Positions 1 to 9,196 of a stretch of 64,000 nucleotides of DNA are shown one piece after another; position 1 is the stretch's first letter; every line of letters begins with the position of its first letter. The notes under the pieces were generated by a model. It saw nothing but the letters and a program-made list of their open reading frames with translations. It had not been told where the DNA came from and searched no databases. This stretch comes from Mycobacterium botniense (GTDB taxonomy: Bacteria; Actinomycetota; Actinomycetes; Mycobacteriales; Mycobacteriaceae), in NCBI RefSeq assembly GCF_010723305.1, contig NZ_BLKW01000002.1, positions 62,001 through 126,000 on the forward strand. The letters run 5' to 3'. Both the position numbers and the translations under genes were made by a program.

Positions 1-1279
1 CCAGTTCGAGGTCGCCGTCGACATGCTGGAGATGCTGCCCACGCCGTGGGGGCTGGTGCGCTCCGGGGTGGCACCGGATCACCCCAAGATCAAATCGATC
101 AGCGCGCAATTCGAAAAGACCGCCGGCGATCCCCGCTTCCGCTTCTTCGGGAATGTGGTGGTCGGCGAGCATATCCAGCCCGCCGAACTCGCCGAGCGCT
201 ACCATGCGGTGATCTACGCGGTCGGCGCGCAAACCAGCCGTATGCTGAACATTCCCGGTGAGGACCTGCCCGGCAGCGTGGCCGCGGTGGATTTCGTGGG
301 CTGGTACAACGCGCACCCGCACTTCCGGCACGTGTCGCCGGACCTGTCCGGTGCCCGCGCAGTCGTCGTCGGCAACGGCAACGTCGCCCTCGACGTCGCG
401 CGCATTCTGGTCACCGATCCCGACGTGCTCGCCCTGACCGATATCGCCGATCACGCGTTGGAGTCGCTGCGCCCGCGCGGTGTCGAAGAAGTGGTGATCA
501 TCGGTCGGCGCGGGCCGTTACAAACCGCGTTCACCACGCTGGAGCTGCGCGAGCTGGCCGACCTCGACGGGGTCGACGTGGTGGTTGATCCGGCGCAGCT
601 GGAGGGCATCAGCGACGAGGACGCGGCCGCGGTGGGCAAAACCTGTAAGCAGAACATCAAGGTGTTCCGTGACTATGCGGCCCGCCGGGCCCGCCCCGGG
701 CACCGTCGCATCGTGTTCCGGTTCTTGACCTCCCCGATCGAGATCAAAGGCGACGGCAAGGTGGAGCGCATTGTGCTGGGCCGCAACGAGTTGGTCACCG
801 ACGGCAGCGGACGGGTGGTGGCCCGGGACACCGGGGCGCGTGAGGAGCTGCCCACCCAGTTGGTGGTGCGCTCGGTCGGCTACCGCGGAGTACCGTTACC
901 GGGGCTGCCGTTCGACGAGCGCAGCGGAACAATTCCCAACACCGCCGGCCGGGTGCAGGGCAGCCGCAACGAATACGTCGTCGGCTGGATCAAGCGCGGG
1001 CCGACGGGTGTCATCGGCACCAACAAAAAAGACTCACAAGACACCGTCGACACGCTGCTGGCCGACTTGGACGCCGCGCAAGACTCCGGGCCGGCGGATT
1101 TCCCGGACAACCATGCCGAGCAGCTCGCCGACTGGCTGGTCTCGCGCCAGCCAGAGCTCATCACCGATGCGCACTGGCAGGCCATCGACCGTTTCGAACG
1201 GGCGCTGGGCGAGCCACACGGGCGTCCCCGCGTCAAGCTGCCGACCGTCGACGAACTACTCCGAGTCGCGCACGGCTGA
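1..1279 (+). CDS. fprA: NADPH-ferredoxin reductase FprA, 5'-truncated by the window edge
   Basis: Adrenodoxin-reductase-type flavoprotein that passes electrons from NADPH to ferredoxins, and so to cytochromes P450. The reading frame is already open at base 2, so the FAD-binding N-terminus lies outside the window. The visible part begins close to the family motif LEMLPTPWGLVRSGVAPDHP. It contains the second dinucleotide-binding turn VVVGNGNVALDVAR (NADPH site), VIIGRRGP, and the C-terminal GWIKRGPTGVIGTNKKD signature of this family. Downstream agpS is convergent: its stop codon begins one base after this stop. The same fprA-agpS pairing is known in M. tuberculosis (Rv3106-Rv3107c). Two P450 genes in this window lack neighbouring redox partners, so FprA is a plausible reductase for them (inference). 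Confidence 0.95.
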   Translation, partial: QFEVAVDMLEMLPTPWGLVRSGVAPDHPKIKSISAQFEKTAGDPRFRFFGNVVVGEHIQPAELAERYHAVIYAVGAQTSRMLNIPGEDLPGSVAAVDFVGWYNAHPHFRHVSPDLSGARAVVVGNGNVALDVARILVTDPDVLALTDIADHALESLRPRGVEEVVIIGRRGPLQTAFTTLELRELADLDGVDVVVDPAQLEGISDEDAAAVGKTCKQNIKVFRDYAARRARPGHRRIVFRFLTSPIEIKGDGKVERIVLGRNELVTDGSGRVVARDTGAREELPTQLVVRSVGYRGVPLPGLPFDERSGTIPNTAGRVQGSRNEYVVGWIKRGPTGVIGTNKKDSQDTVDTLLADLDAAQDSGPADFPDNHAEQLADWLVSRQPELITDAHWQAIDRFERALGEPHGRPRVKLPTVDELLRVAHG

Positions 1280-2857
1280 TCAGCTGTCGATGAGGACTCC
1301 AGGGTTGAGGATGCCCGCCGGGTCCAGCGCCGACTTTGCCGCGCGCAGGGCCGCCGCGAACGGGTGGGGCCGTTGCCGGTCATACCAGCGGCGGTGGTCA
1401 CGGCCCACCGCGTGGTGGTGGGTGATGGTGCCGCCCGCAGCGATGATGGCCTCGGACACCGCGGCTTTGATCTCATCCCACTGCGCGACCAGCGATTCCC
1501 AGCGGCCGGACGCGTACACCCCGTAATACGGTGCCGGGCCGTCGGGGTAGACGTGGGTGAATCGGCAAGTCAACGCCCCGGTCCCGCAGATCCGCTCGAC
1601 CGCCTCCCGGGCGGCTGCGGTGATCGAGGCATGCAAGATGTCGAATCTGTCCCAGGTGCAAGCGGTTTCGAAAGTCTCGACGATGACGGACCGCCGGGCG
1701 AGCGCGTCGCGCCGATACGGCATCCGCAGAAACGCCGAACGCCAGTTGGCGGACGCGTCATTAGGTGATGCGGTGTCGCGGCTGCGCCGCGCGATCACGG
1801 CGCCGCGGTGTTCGGCCGTGATCTCCAGCGCGCGGTCCAGCCACGGATCGACCGGGTGGTCAGCCGACTCGAAAGCCAGCACCAGCAGCCCGCCCGCGAC
1901 GGTGGTGCCGGCGTTCAGGAAGGCTTCGCTCGCGTCCAACAGCCGACAGTTCGCCGGGTAGAGCCCGGCCTGTGCGATCATCCGGGTCGCGGCGACCGCG
2001 GAATCCCAGTCCTGGAACGCCACCGACGCGGTGACCTGCCAGCGCGGCCGGTCCTGTAACCGCATCCACGCCTCGGTGATGACACCCAGCGCACCCTCTG
2101 AGCCGAGAAACAGCCGGTCCGGTGACGGGCCGGCACCGGATCCGGGCAGTCGGCGAGATTCGCTCACACCGGCCGGGGTGACCACACGCAGCGACTCGGT
2201 GAAATCGTCGATGTGGGTGTACAGCGTGGCGAAATGTCCGCCCGAGCGGGTCGCCAGCCAGCCGCCGAGGGTGGAGAACCGAAACGACTGCGGGAAGTGC
2301 CGCAGCGTAAGACCGTGCGGGCGCAGCTGGTCTTCGATCACCGGGCCGAGCGCACCGGCCTGAATCCGGGCGGCCCGGCTGACCCGGTCGATCTCGGCGA
2401 CCGCGCCCATACCGGTGACGTCGACCGTCACCGCGGGCCCGTCAAAGCGGGGCTCGACCCCGCCGACCACCGAGCTGCCGCCGCCGTAGGGGATGACCGC
2501 GATACCCTCGTGCGCACACCAGTCCAGCAGGTCGATCACCTCCTGCTCACGGGTGGGCCGCGCGATCAGGTCGGGCACGTGGTCGAGCTCGCCGCGAAGG
2601 TTGCGCACGACATCGCGATACGCCTTACCGCGCGCATGCCCGGCCCGGTCGACCGGATCGGTCGAACACAGCGCGGCCAGTGCGGCGGGCGGGGCGATCC
2701 GCGGTGCGGGCAACCCGAGCTGCGCCGGGTCCGGCGGCGGGTGATCGGTCAGGTCGTGCCCGGGCAACAGCGTCGCCACCCCTGACTCCAGCTCCCGTAT
2801 CTCGTGCTCCGAGAGCGCCTCCTGGAGCCTGCCCCAGCCCCACCACGACCGCGTCAT
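1280..2857 (-). CDS. agpS: FAD-binding oxidase, alkyldihydroxyacetonephosphate synthase-like (AgpS)
   Basis: A 525-residue member of the FAD-binding-4 (PP-loop) oxidase family, matching the length and position of M. tuberculosis AgpS. The FAD pyrophosphate loop PYGGGSSVVGG is at residues 124-133. RFSTLGGWLATRSGGH follows near residue 210, and the C-terminus holds the His-rich HHHAVGRDHRRWY segment that corresponds to the active-site histidines of alkylglycerone-phosphate synthases. The true substrate in mycobacteria is uncertain. Ether-lipid synthesis is not well established there, so 'AgpS' is a family name rather than a demonstrated reaction. The gene is convergent with fprA with no spacer and diverges from the nar operon. 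The ATG at 2857 is the only start that keeps the full N-terminal domain. Confidence 0.9.
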   Translation of the reverse strand: MTRSWWGWGRLQEALSEHEIRELESGVATLLPGHDLTDHPPPDPAQLGLPAPRIAPPAALAALCSTDPVDRAGHARGKAYRDVVRNLRGELDHVPDLIARPTREQEVIDLLDWCAHEGIAVIPYGGGSSVVGGVEPRFDGPAVTVDVTGMGAVAEIDRVSRAARIQAGALGPVIEDQLRPHGLTLRHFPQSFRFSTLGGWLATRSGGHFATLYTHIDDFTESLRVVTPAGVSESRRLPGSGAGPSPDRLFLGSEGALGVITEAWMRLQDRPRWQVTASVAFQDWDSAVAATRMIAQAGLYPANCRLLDASEAFLNAGTTVAGGLLVLAFESADHPVDPWLDRALEITAEHRGAVIARRSRDTASPNDASANWRSAFLRMPYRRDALARRSVIVETFETACTWDRFDILHASITAAAREAVERICGTGALTCRFTHVYPDGPAPYYGVYASGRWESLVAQWDEIKAAVSEAIIAAGGTITHHHAVGRDHRRWYDRQRPHPFAAALRAAKSALDPAGILNPGVLIDS

Positions 2858-3189
2858 CGGCGCCTCCCGTTGATCGGTGTTACTTTCCGGTCACCCGAAT
2901 ACCAGCAGAGAATCGTGGCGCTGGTACCCCAACGTAGGGGATCTGGCCCGTAGCGCCGATGTGACCACCGTTGTCCAGTCGTGGTCGCCGCCCGCCCGGC
3001 TTCGGAAAAAACCCGGCACCGACACGTTTACCGATGCCGATCGGTGGTATGACAGATACCAGGGCGCATGCGAAATCAGGGCAGCAGCCCAGGATCCATC
3101 ACCCGATCCGACCGGGACGTCTCGCTTCTTCCGATCGGTGCAGAAGGCCTCGCACGACATCCGCGGAAGCGTCCGGAGGCGATAGCGAA
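2858..3189. promoter_or_regulatory. Divergent agpS/narG intergenic region with two inverted repeats
   Basis: About 330 bases separate agpS from the chosen narG start. One inverted repeat has 7-base arms TACCAGC (2900-2906) and GCTGGTA (2920-2926). A second has 6-base arms TGGTAT (3045-3050) and ATACCA (3056-3061) around GACAG. A strong Shine-Dalgarno sequence, GGAGG at 3175-3179, lies 10 bases before the narG GTG. The narG frame stays open upstream to 2971, but that stretch reads as low-complexity, unconserved protein and is treated as leader. No DosR-type or clear GlnR-type box was recognised. The regulator of this nar copy is unknown. Confidence 0.5.
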
Positions 3190-6100
3190 GTGGTTGACAC
3201 GGCACAACCGAAAACACGGCCGTCACCCAACGAGCCCCACGCCGATCGCCCTGGCGGCGGCCGGCCACCACCGGCCCGCCCCGCACCACGCGACTACCTG
3301 GCCCCGCTGCTGCCCGGCGGCGAGCCTGTTGAGGCGCTGTTGCGCAAGGCCCAGTTCTTCACCGCGGGAACACCGACCCCGGATCATCGCGAGGTGCACC
3401 GCCGCGGCGGCCGCAACGCTGAAGAGTTCTACCGGGATCGCTGGCGTCACGGCAAGGAAGTCCGCTCCACGCACGGGGTCAACTGCACCGGTTCGTGCTC
3501 CTGGAAGGTCTACGTCAAGGAGGGCATCATCGCCTGGGAGACCCAGGAGACCGACTACCCTTCGGTGGGCCCGGACAGTCCCGAATACGAGCCGCGAGGC
3601 TGCCCGCGCGGCGCGTCGTTTTCCTGGTATACCTATTCCCCCGCGCGGGTGCGCTACCCGTATATCCGCCAGCCGCTGCTGGAGATGTGGCGCGAAACCC
3701 TTGCGCGCGTGGGTGATCCGGTCGCGGCGTGGGCGGAGATTACCGCCGACCCGGAGCGCGCCGCGCGGTACAAGCAGGCCCGGGGCAAGGGCGGTTTTTT
3801 GCGTTCGACCTGGGACGAGGTCAGCGAACTGATCGCGGCCGCGCATGTACACACCATCAAAACCTACGGCCCGGACCGGGTGGTGGGGTTTTCGCCGATC
3901 CCGGCGATGTCTCAGGTGTCCTATGCGGCGGGAACCCGGTTTTTGTCGATGATCGGCGGCACCATCCTGTCGTTTTACGACTGGTATGCCGATATGCCGT
4001 GCGCCTCACCGCAGGTCTTCGGTGACCAAACCGACGTGCCGGAATCGGGTGACTGGTGGAACGCCGCGTATCTGATCATCTGGGGCACCAACCTGCCGAT
4101 CACCCGCACCCCGGACGCGCACTTCATGGTCGAGGCCCGCTACCGCGGGCAGAAGGTGGTTGTGGTCAGCCCCGACTACTCCGATCACACCAAGTTCGCC
4201 GACGACTGGCTGGCCGCTGCACCCGGCACCGACGGCGCGCTGGCGATGGCGATGGGCCACGTGGTGCTATCCGAGTTCTTCCGGGATCGGCAGGTGCCCT
4301 ACTTTCAGCAGTATGTGAAGACCTACACCGACCTGCCTTTCCTGATCACCCTGCGTGAACGGGGCGATGCGTATGTGCCGGACCGGTTTCTGACCGCCGC
4401 GGATCTGGGCTGGCACAACGAGCATGCGGTGCACCAGACGGTGGTGCTGGACGCGGCGAGCGGGCAGCCCGCCGTCCCCAACGGCACCATCGCCGATCAC
4501 TTCTCCGAACTCGGGAAGGGCAAGTGGAACCTGGAGCTCGGCGATCTCGACCCGGCGCTGACGCTTTATGGCCGGGTTGCCGACGCGGTCGCGGTGGACC
4601 TGCCGCGCTTCGACGTCGGCGACACCGAGGGCGGCAGCGTGATCCGCCGGGGCGTGCCGGTGCTGCGGTTAGGTGATCGCCTGGTCACCACGGTGTTCGA
4701 CCTTGTGATGGCCCACTACGCGGTGCGCCGCGACGGGTTGCCCGGCCAGTGGCCCACCGGCTACGAGGACCCCACCCAGCCCTACACCCCGGCGTGGCAG
4801 GAGGCGATCACGTCGGTGCCGGCCGTGGCCGCCGCGCGGGTGGCTCGCGAGTTCGCCCGCAGCGCCGAGCTGTCCGGGGGTCGCTCGATGATCACGATGG
4901 GCTCGGGCACCAACCACTGGTTCCACGCCGATCAGATCTATCGCACCTTTTTGACGTTGACGATGCTGTGCGGCTGCCAGGGCGTCAACGGCGGCGGCTG
5001 GGCCCATTACGTGGGGCAGGAAAAGGTGCGGCCACTCGTCGGCTGGCAGCAGATTGCCTTCGGGCTGGACTGGCAGCGGCCCACTCGGCACATGACCGGG
5101 ACGTCGTTTTTCTACCTGCACACCGACCAGTGGCGCTATGAGCAGTTCGGTGCCGACGAATTGGCCACACCGCTGGGCCGCGGGCTGTTTCGGGGCAAGG
5201 CGATAGTCGACGCGCTGGCCCAGGCAACACGCCTGGGGTGGACGCCGTCGTATCCCACCTTCGACCGCAACCCGCTGGATATCGGCGATGCGGCGCGGCA
5301 AGCGGGGAAAAGCGTCGCAGATTATGTGGTCGACGAATTACGCTCCGGCCGAATGCATTTCGCTGGTGAGGACCCGGACAATCCGGTGAACTTTCCGCGG
5401 GTGCTGACGGTGTGGCGGGCCAACCTGTTGGGCTCGTCGGGCAAGGGCATGGAATACTTCATGCGCCACCTGTACGGCACCCACCATGCCGTACGGGCCG
5501 CCGAGACACCGGAGCGGCTGCGGCCCACCGAAGTCTGCTGGCGCGATGCGGCGCCGCACGGCAAGCTCGACCTGGCTGTGGCGATCGACTTCCGCATGAC
5601 CAGCACCTGCAGCTACTCCGACATCGTGCTGCCGGCGGCGACCTGGTATGAAAAGCACGACCTGTCCACCACCGACATGCACCCGTTCGTGCACTCGTTC
5701 AACCCGGCGATTCCGCCGCCGTGGGAGGCGCGGACGGACTTCGACGCGTTTGCCACCATCGCGCGCGACTTCTCCCGGCTGGCCGGCAAACACCTGGGCA
5801 CCCGCACCGATGTGATCGCGGCGCCGCTGATGCACGACACCCCCGACGAGCTGGCCCAGCCGCGTGGTGTGGTGCGCGACTGGCGCCACGGCGACTGTGA
5901 GCCGATACCCGGCCAGACCATGCCGAAGCTGATCACCATCGAACGCGATTACCCCGCGGTCGCCGAGAAGATGGCCGCGCTGGGCCCGCTGGTTGAGACG
6001 CTGGGAACCCCGGTGAAAAGCGTGACCTGGGCACCCGCGGCCGCCGTCGACTACCTCGCGCACCGCAACGGCACGGTGCGCGCCGGTGTGGCACGCGGCC

Positions 6101-6978
6101 GGCCGTCGCTGGCGCGCGATGTGCACATGGCCGAGGCGATCCTGGCGCTTTCCGGCACCACCAACGGCGATGTCGCGATGCAGGGCTGGCAAGCGATGGA
6201 GGAGCGTACCGGGCTGCGGCTGGCCGACCTGGCCGAGGAGCGCGCCGGTGAGCAGATCACGTTCGAAGACACTCAGGTTCAGCCCCGCACGGTGATGACA
6301 TCGCCGGAGTGGTCGGGCAGCGAGGCCGGGGGACGGCGCTATTCACCATTCGTCATCAACGTGGAGCGCAAGAAACCCTGGCACACGCTGACCGGGCGGA
6401 TGCACTTTTTCCTCGACCACGACTGGTTCGCTGAATACGGTGAGTGGCTGCCGGTGTACCGTCCGCCGCTGAACTACGCGCGGCACTTCGGCGACCAGCA
6501 GATCAGAGACGATAGCCGGCCCGAGATCACGGTACGCTACCTCACCCCGCACTCGAAGTGGTCGATTCACTCCGAATACCAGGACAACCTGCACATGCTG
6601 CGGTTGTTCCGCGGCGGGCCGGTGATCTGGATGAGCCCCGGCGACGCGGCCGCCATCGGCGTGGCCGATAACGACTGGATCGAGGCCTACAACCGCAACG
6701 GCGTGGTGGTCGCCCGCGCCGTCGTCACCCACCGGATGCCCCAGGGCACGGTGTTCATGTACCACGCCGTGGACCGGCACTTGATGACACCAAAGTCGGA
6801 GATCTCGGGCTGGCACGGCGGCGGCGACAACTCGCTGACCAAGGTGATGGTCAAACCGACGCATATGGTCGGCGGCTATGCGCAACTGTCCTACGCATTC
6901 AACTACTACGGCCCGACCGGCAATGACCGCGATGAGATCACCGTCATCCGCCGCCGCTCCCAGGAGGTGCAGTACTGA
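3190..6978 (+). CDS. narG: Respiratory nitrate reductase alpha subunit NarG
   Basis: Catalytic subunit of membrane-bound nitrate reductase: it reduces nitrate to nitrite at a molybdenum bis-MGD centre on the cytoplasmic face, using quinol electrons delivered through NarI and NarH. From the GTG at 3190 (GGAGG ten bases upstream) the protein is 1262 residues, near the usual ~1230. The FS0 [4Fe-4S] ligands appear as HGVNCTGSCSW (His95, Cys99, Cys103) with Cys138 in EPRGCPRG. The Mo-ligand aspartate is expected in FYDWYADMP, followed by SPQVFGDQTDVPESGDW. The last residues RRRSQEVQY match NarG C-termini. The N-terminal ~45 residues are Pro/Ala-rich and extra relative to M. tuberculosis NarG. It is the first gene of narGHJI and overlaps narH by one base. 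Confidence 0.96.
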   Translation: MVDTAQPKTRPSPNEPHADRPGGGRPPPARPAPRDYLAPLLPGGEPVEALLRKAQFFTAGTPTPDHREVHRRGGRNAEEFYRDRWRHGKEVRSTHGVNCTGSCSWKVYVKEGIIAWETQETDYPSVGPDSPEYEPRGCPRGASFSWYTYSPARVRYPYIRQPLLEMWRETLARVGDPVAAWAEITADPERAARYKQARGKGGFLRSTWDEVSELIAAAHVHTIKTYGPDRVVGFSPIPAMSQVSYAAGTRFLSMIGGTILSFYDWYADMPCASPQVFGDQTDVPESGDWWNAAYLIIWGTNLPITRTPDAHFMVEARYRGQKVVVVSPDYSDHTKFADDWLAAAPGTDGALAMAMGHVVLSEFFRDRQVPYFQQYVKTYTDLPFLITLRERGDAYVPDRFLTAADLGWHNEHAVHQTVVLDAASGQPAVPNGTIADHFSELGKGKWNLELGDLDPALTLYGRVADAVAVDLPRFDVGDTEGGSVIRRGVPVLRLGDRLVTTVFDLVMAHYAVRRDGLPGQWPTGYEDPTQPYTPAWQEAITSVPAVAAARVAREFARSAELSGGRSMITMGSGTNHWFHADQIYRTFLTLTMLCGCQGVNGGGWAHYVGQEKVRPLVGWQQIAFGLDWQRPTRHMTGTSFFYLHTDQWRYEQFGADELATPLGRGLFRGKAIVDALAQATRLGWTPSYPTFDRNPLDIGDAARQAGKSVADYVVDELRSGRMHFAGEDPDNPVNFPRVLTVWRANLLGSSGKGMEYFMRHLYGTHHAVRAAETPERLRPTEVCWRDAAPHGKLDLAVAIDFRMTSTCSYSDIVLPAATWYEKHDLSTTDMHPFVHSFNPAIPPPWEARTDFDAFATIARDFSRLAGKHLGTRTDVIAAPLMHDTPDELAQPRGVVRDWRHGDCEPIPGQTMPKLITIERDYPAVAEKMAALGPLVETLGTPVKSVTWAPAAAVDYLAHRNGTVRAGVARGRPSLARDVHMAEAILALSGTTNGDVAMQGWQAMEERTGLRLADLAEERAGEQITFEDTQVQPRTVMTSPEWSGSEAGGRRYSPFVINVERKKPWHTLTGRMHFFLDHDWFAEYGEWLPVYRPPLNYARHFGDQQIRDDSRPEITVRYLTPHSKWSIHSEYQDNLHMLRLFRGGPVIWMSPGDAAAIGVADNDWIEAYNRNGVVVARAVVTHRMPQGTVFMYHAVDRHLMTPKSEISGWHGGGDNSLTKVMVKPTHMVGGYAQLSYAFNYYGPTGNDRDEITVIRRRSQEVQY

Positions 6979-8576
6979 TGCGGGTGATGGCGCACGTGGC
7001 GATGGTGATGAACCTGGACAAGTGCATCGGCTGCCACACCTGCACCGTCACCTGTAAACAGGTGTGGACCAACCGCCCGGGCACCGAATACGTCTACTTC
7101 AACAACGTCGAAACCAAGCCCGGCATCGGCTACCCGAAGCGCTACGAAGACCAGGAGCAGTGGAAAGGCGGCTGGACCCTGGACCGAAAGGGACGCCTCG
7201 CACTCAAGGGGGGCGGGCGGCTGCGCAAACTGCTGTCGATCTTCTACAACCCCGACCTGCCCAGTATCGACGACTACGGCGAGCCGTTCACCTACGACTA
7301 CCAGACCGTCATCGACGCCCCGCTGGGCACCGCCAACCCCAGCGCGCATTCCATCTCCGCGCTCACCGGACGCGATATGACGGTCAACTGGGGCAGCAAC
7401 TTCGACGACGACCTGGCCGGGGCGCCCGAGCTGGCGGTCCACGATCCGGACCTGGCGGGGCTGCAAGACCGGGTGAAGATGCAGTTCGAGCAGGTGTTCA
7501 TGTTCTACCTGCCGCGCATCTGCGAACACTGCCTGAACCCGTCCTGTGTCGCCTCCTGCCCCTCGGGGGCGATGTACAAGCGCGCCGAGGACGGCATCGT
7601 GCTGGTCGACCAGGACCGCTGCCGGGGCTGGCGGTTTTGTGTGTCGGGCTGCCCCTATAAAAAGGTGTACTTCAACCACCGCACCGGTAAAGCGGAAAAG
7701 TGCACCTTCTGCTACCCCCGGGTCGAACACGGGCAGCCCACGATCTGCTCGGAGACCTGTGTCGGCCGGCTGCGCTATCTCGGGCTTTTCCTCTACGACG
7801 CCGACCGGATCCTGCCGGCCGCGGCGACACCCGAGCCCCGCGACCTCTACCAAGCCCAGCTGGAGGTGTTTCTCGACCCGCACGACCCGGACGTGCAGGT
7901 CGAGGCGGCGCGGGCGGGCATCCCGCATGACTGGATTCAGGCGGCGCAGCGTTCACCGGTCTACGAGTTGGCGGTGCGACACCGGGTCGCGCTGCCGCTG
8001 CATCCGGAATACCGCACACTGCCGATGGTCTGGTACATCCCGCCGCTGTCACCGGTGGCCGACGTGGTCAATGCCGGTTACGACGCGAACAATCCCGACA
8101 ACGTGTTCGCTGCCATCGACGCGCTGCGGATTCCGATGGAGTATCTGGCCAACCTGTTCACCGCCGGTGACGCGGAGGTGATACGCGCGGTGTTGCGCAA
8201 GCTGGCCGCGGTGCGGGCCGTGCAGCGCCACCAGCAGCTCGGGCTCGACGTCGACGAGAGCCTGCCGGCCTCGGTTGGGGCCAGCGCCGAGGACCTCGAC
8301 GACCTCTACCGGCTGCTGGCGATCGCGAAATACGAGGATCGTTACGTCATTCCGCCTGCTCACACCGAGGAGGCCGGGCGGCTGATGGGCCAGCATGAGC
8401 AGTTGTTCTGCAGCCTGGACACCGACGGCGGCCCGGGTATGGGCGGCTACGGGCCACCCGGGCCGCACGGGATCAGCTCCTACCGGCCGGGCGACGGGCA
8501 GCGGCGGTTCAACCTGCTGAACTGGAACGGACGCGACCGGGTCCCGGGCATGTTCCCGAAAGCAGGCCGGCGATGA
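6978..8576 (+). CDS. narH: Respiratory nitrate reductase beta subunit NarH
   Basis: Iron-sulfur subunit carrying electrons from NarI haem to NarG. The 532 residues contain four cysteine groups: CIGCHTCTVTC at residues 16-26, CEHCLNPSCVASC, CRGWRFCVSGCPYKK and CTFCY followed by CSETC. The tryptophan in CRGW replaces a cysteine, which is normal in NarH and marks the [3Fe-4S] cluster. The start ATG shares its A with the narG stop (TGATG), and AGGAGG lies just upstream inside narG. The C-terminus, with YRPGDGQRRFNLLNW, is the expected NarH tail. The final codons overlap narJ by four bases, consistent with translational coupling and one complex. Confidence 0.96.
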   Translation: MRVMAHVAMVMNLDKCIGCHTCTVTCKQVWTNRPGTEYVYFNNVETKPGIGYPKRYEDQEQWKGGWTLDRKGRLALKGGGRLRKLLSIFYNPDLPSIDDYGEPFTYDYQTVIDAPLGTANPSAHSISALTGRDMTVNWGSNFDDDLAGAPELAVHDPDLAGLQDRVKMQFEQVFMFYLPRICEHCLNPSCVASCPSGAMYKRAEDGIVLVDQDRCRGWRFCVSGCPYKKVYFNHRTGKAEKCTFCYPRVEHGQPTICSETCVGRLRYLGLFLYDADRILPAAATPEPRDLYQAQLEVFLDPHDPDVQVEAARAGIPHDWIQAAQRSPVYELAVRHRVALPLHPEYRTLPMVWYIPPLSPVADVVNAGYDANNPDNVFAAIDALRIPMEYLANLFTAGDAEVIRAVLRKLAAVRAVQRHQQLGLDVDESLPASVGASAEDLDDLYRLLAIAKYEDRYVIPPAHTEEAGRLMGQHEQLFCSLDTDGGPGMGGYGPPGPHGISSYRPGDGQRRFNLLNWNGRDRVPGMFPKAGRR

Positions 8577-9196
8577 ACACCCAGACCGTCAAGCTGGCGT
8601 CGGTGCTGCTGCAGTACCCGACGACCGCGCTGTTCGACGGGCTGGACACGCTCGACGCGTTTGCGGCGAACACCGGCCCGAAGCCGGCGCGCGAGTCGTT
8701 CGAGCGGTTCCTGGGCTGGCTGCGCACCACCCCCCCGCATGAGGTTGGGCAACACTATGTGCAGACCTTCGACCTGCGCCGCCGGTGCTCGCTGTATCTG
8801 ACCTACTACCGCTACGGCGACACCCGCAAGCGCGGCATGGCGATGGTGCTGATCAAAACCGCCTACCGCGACGCCGGTTTCGTGCCCTCCGACGACGAGC
8901 TACCCGACTACCTGCCGATGGTGCTGGATTTCGCCGCGCTGTCTCCCCGCGGCGAGCGGCTGCTCTACGGGCATCGCACCGACCTGGAGTTGCTGCGCCG
9001 CGCCCTGATCAAGGCAAAGTCGCCGTACGCCGACGTGGTTGCCGCAGTGATAGCCGACCTGCCCGGTCTGGGCAGACGCGAGCTGGAACAGGTGAGGCTC
9101 GCCTGGGAATCCGGCCCGCCCCGTGAAGACGTCGGGCTGGAGCCGTTCGCGCCGCCGAACTACCTGACCGGCTACGGATCGAGGCCACAGCCATGA
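8573..9196 (+). CDS. narJ: Nitrate reductase assembly chaperone NarJ
   Basis: A system-specific cytoplasmic chaperone that holds NarGH until the molybdenum cofactor and Fe-S clusters are in place; it is not part of the final enzyme. The 207-residue alpha-helical protein has the TorD/NarJ hallmarks YVQTFDLRRRCSLYLTYY and GDTRKRG near residues 62-88, and DELPDYLPMVLDF near residue 107. Length is typical. It begins in an ATGA overlap with narH and ends in another with narI, so all four nar genes should be co-transcribed and coupled. Confidence 0.95.
   Translation: MNTQTVKLASVLLQYPTTALFDGLDTLDAFAANTGPKPARESFERFLGWLRTTPPHEVGQHYVQTFDLRRRCSLYLTYYRYGDTRKRGMAMVLIKTAYRDAGFVPSDDELPDYLPMVLDFAALSPRGERLLYGHRTDLELLRRALIKAKSPYADVVAAVIADLPGLGRRELEQVRLAWESGPPREDVGLEPFAPPNYLTGYGSRPQP

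Noticed and set aside
2971..3189. N-terminal extension of narG by 73 codons
   Set aside because: The GTG at 3190 has GGAGG ten bases upstream and gives a normal NarG length. The extension is unlike NarG and covers the promoter region.
7618..7656. Missing cysteine in NarH (CRGW)
   Set aside because: Tryptophan at this position is standard in NarH and creates the [3Fe-4S] site.
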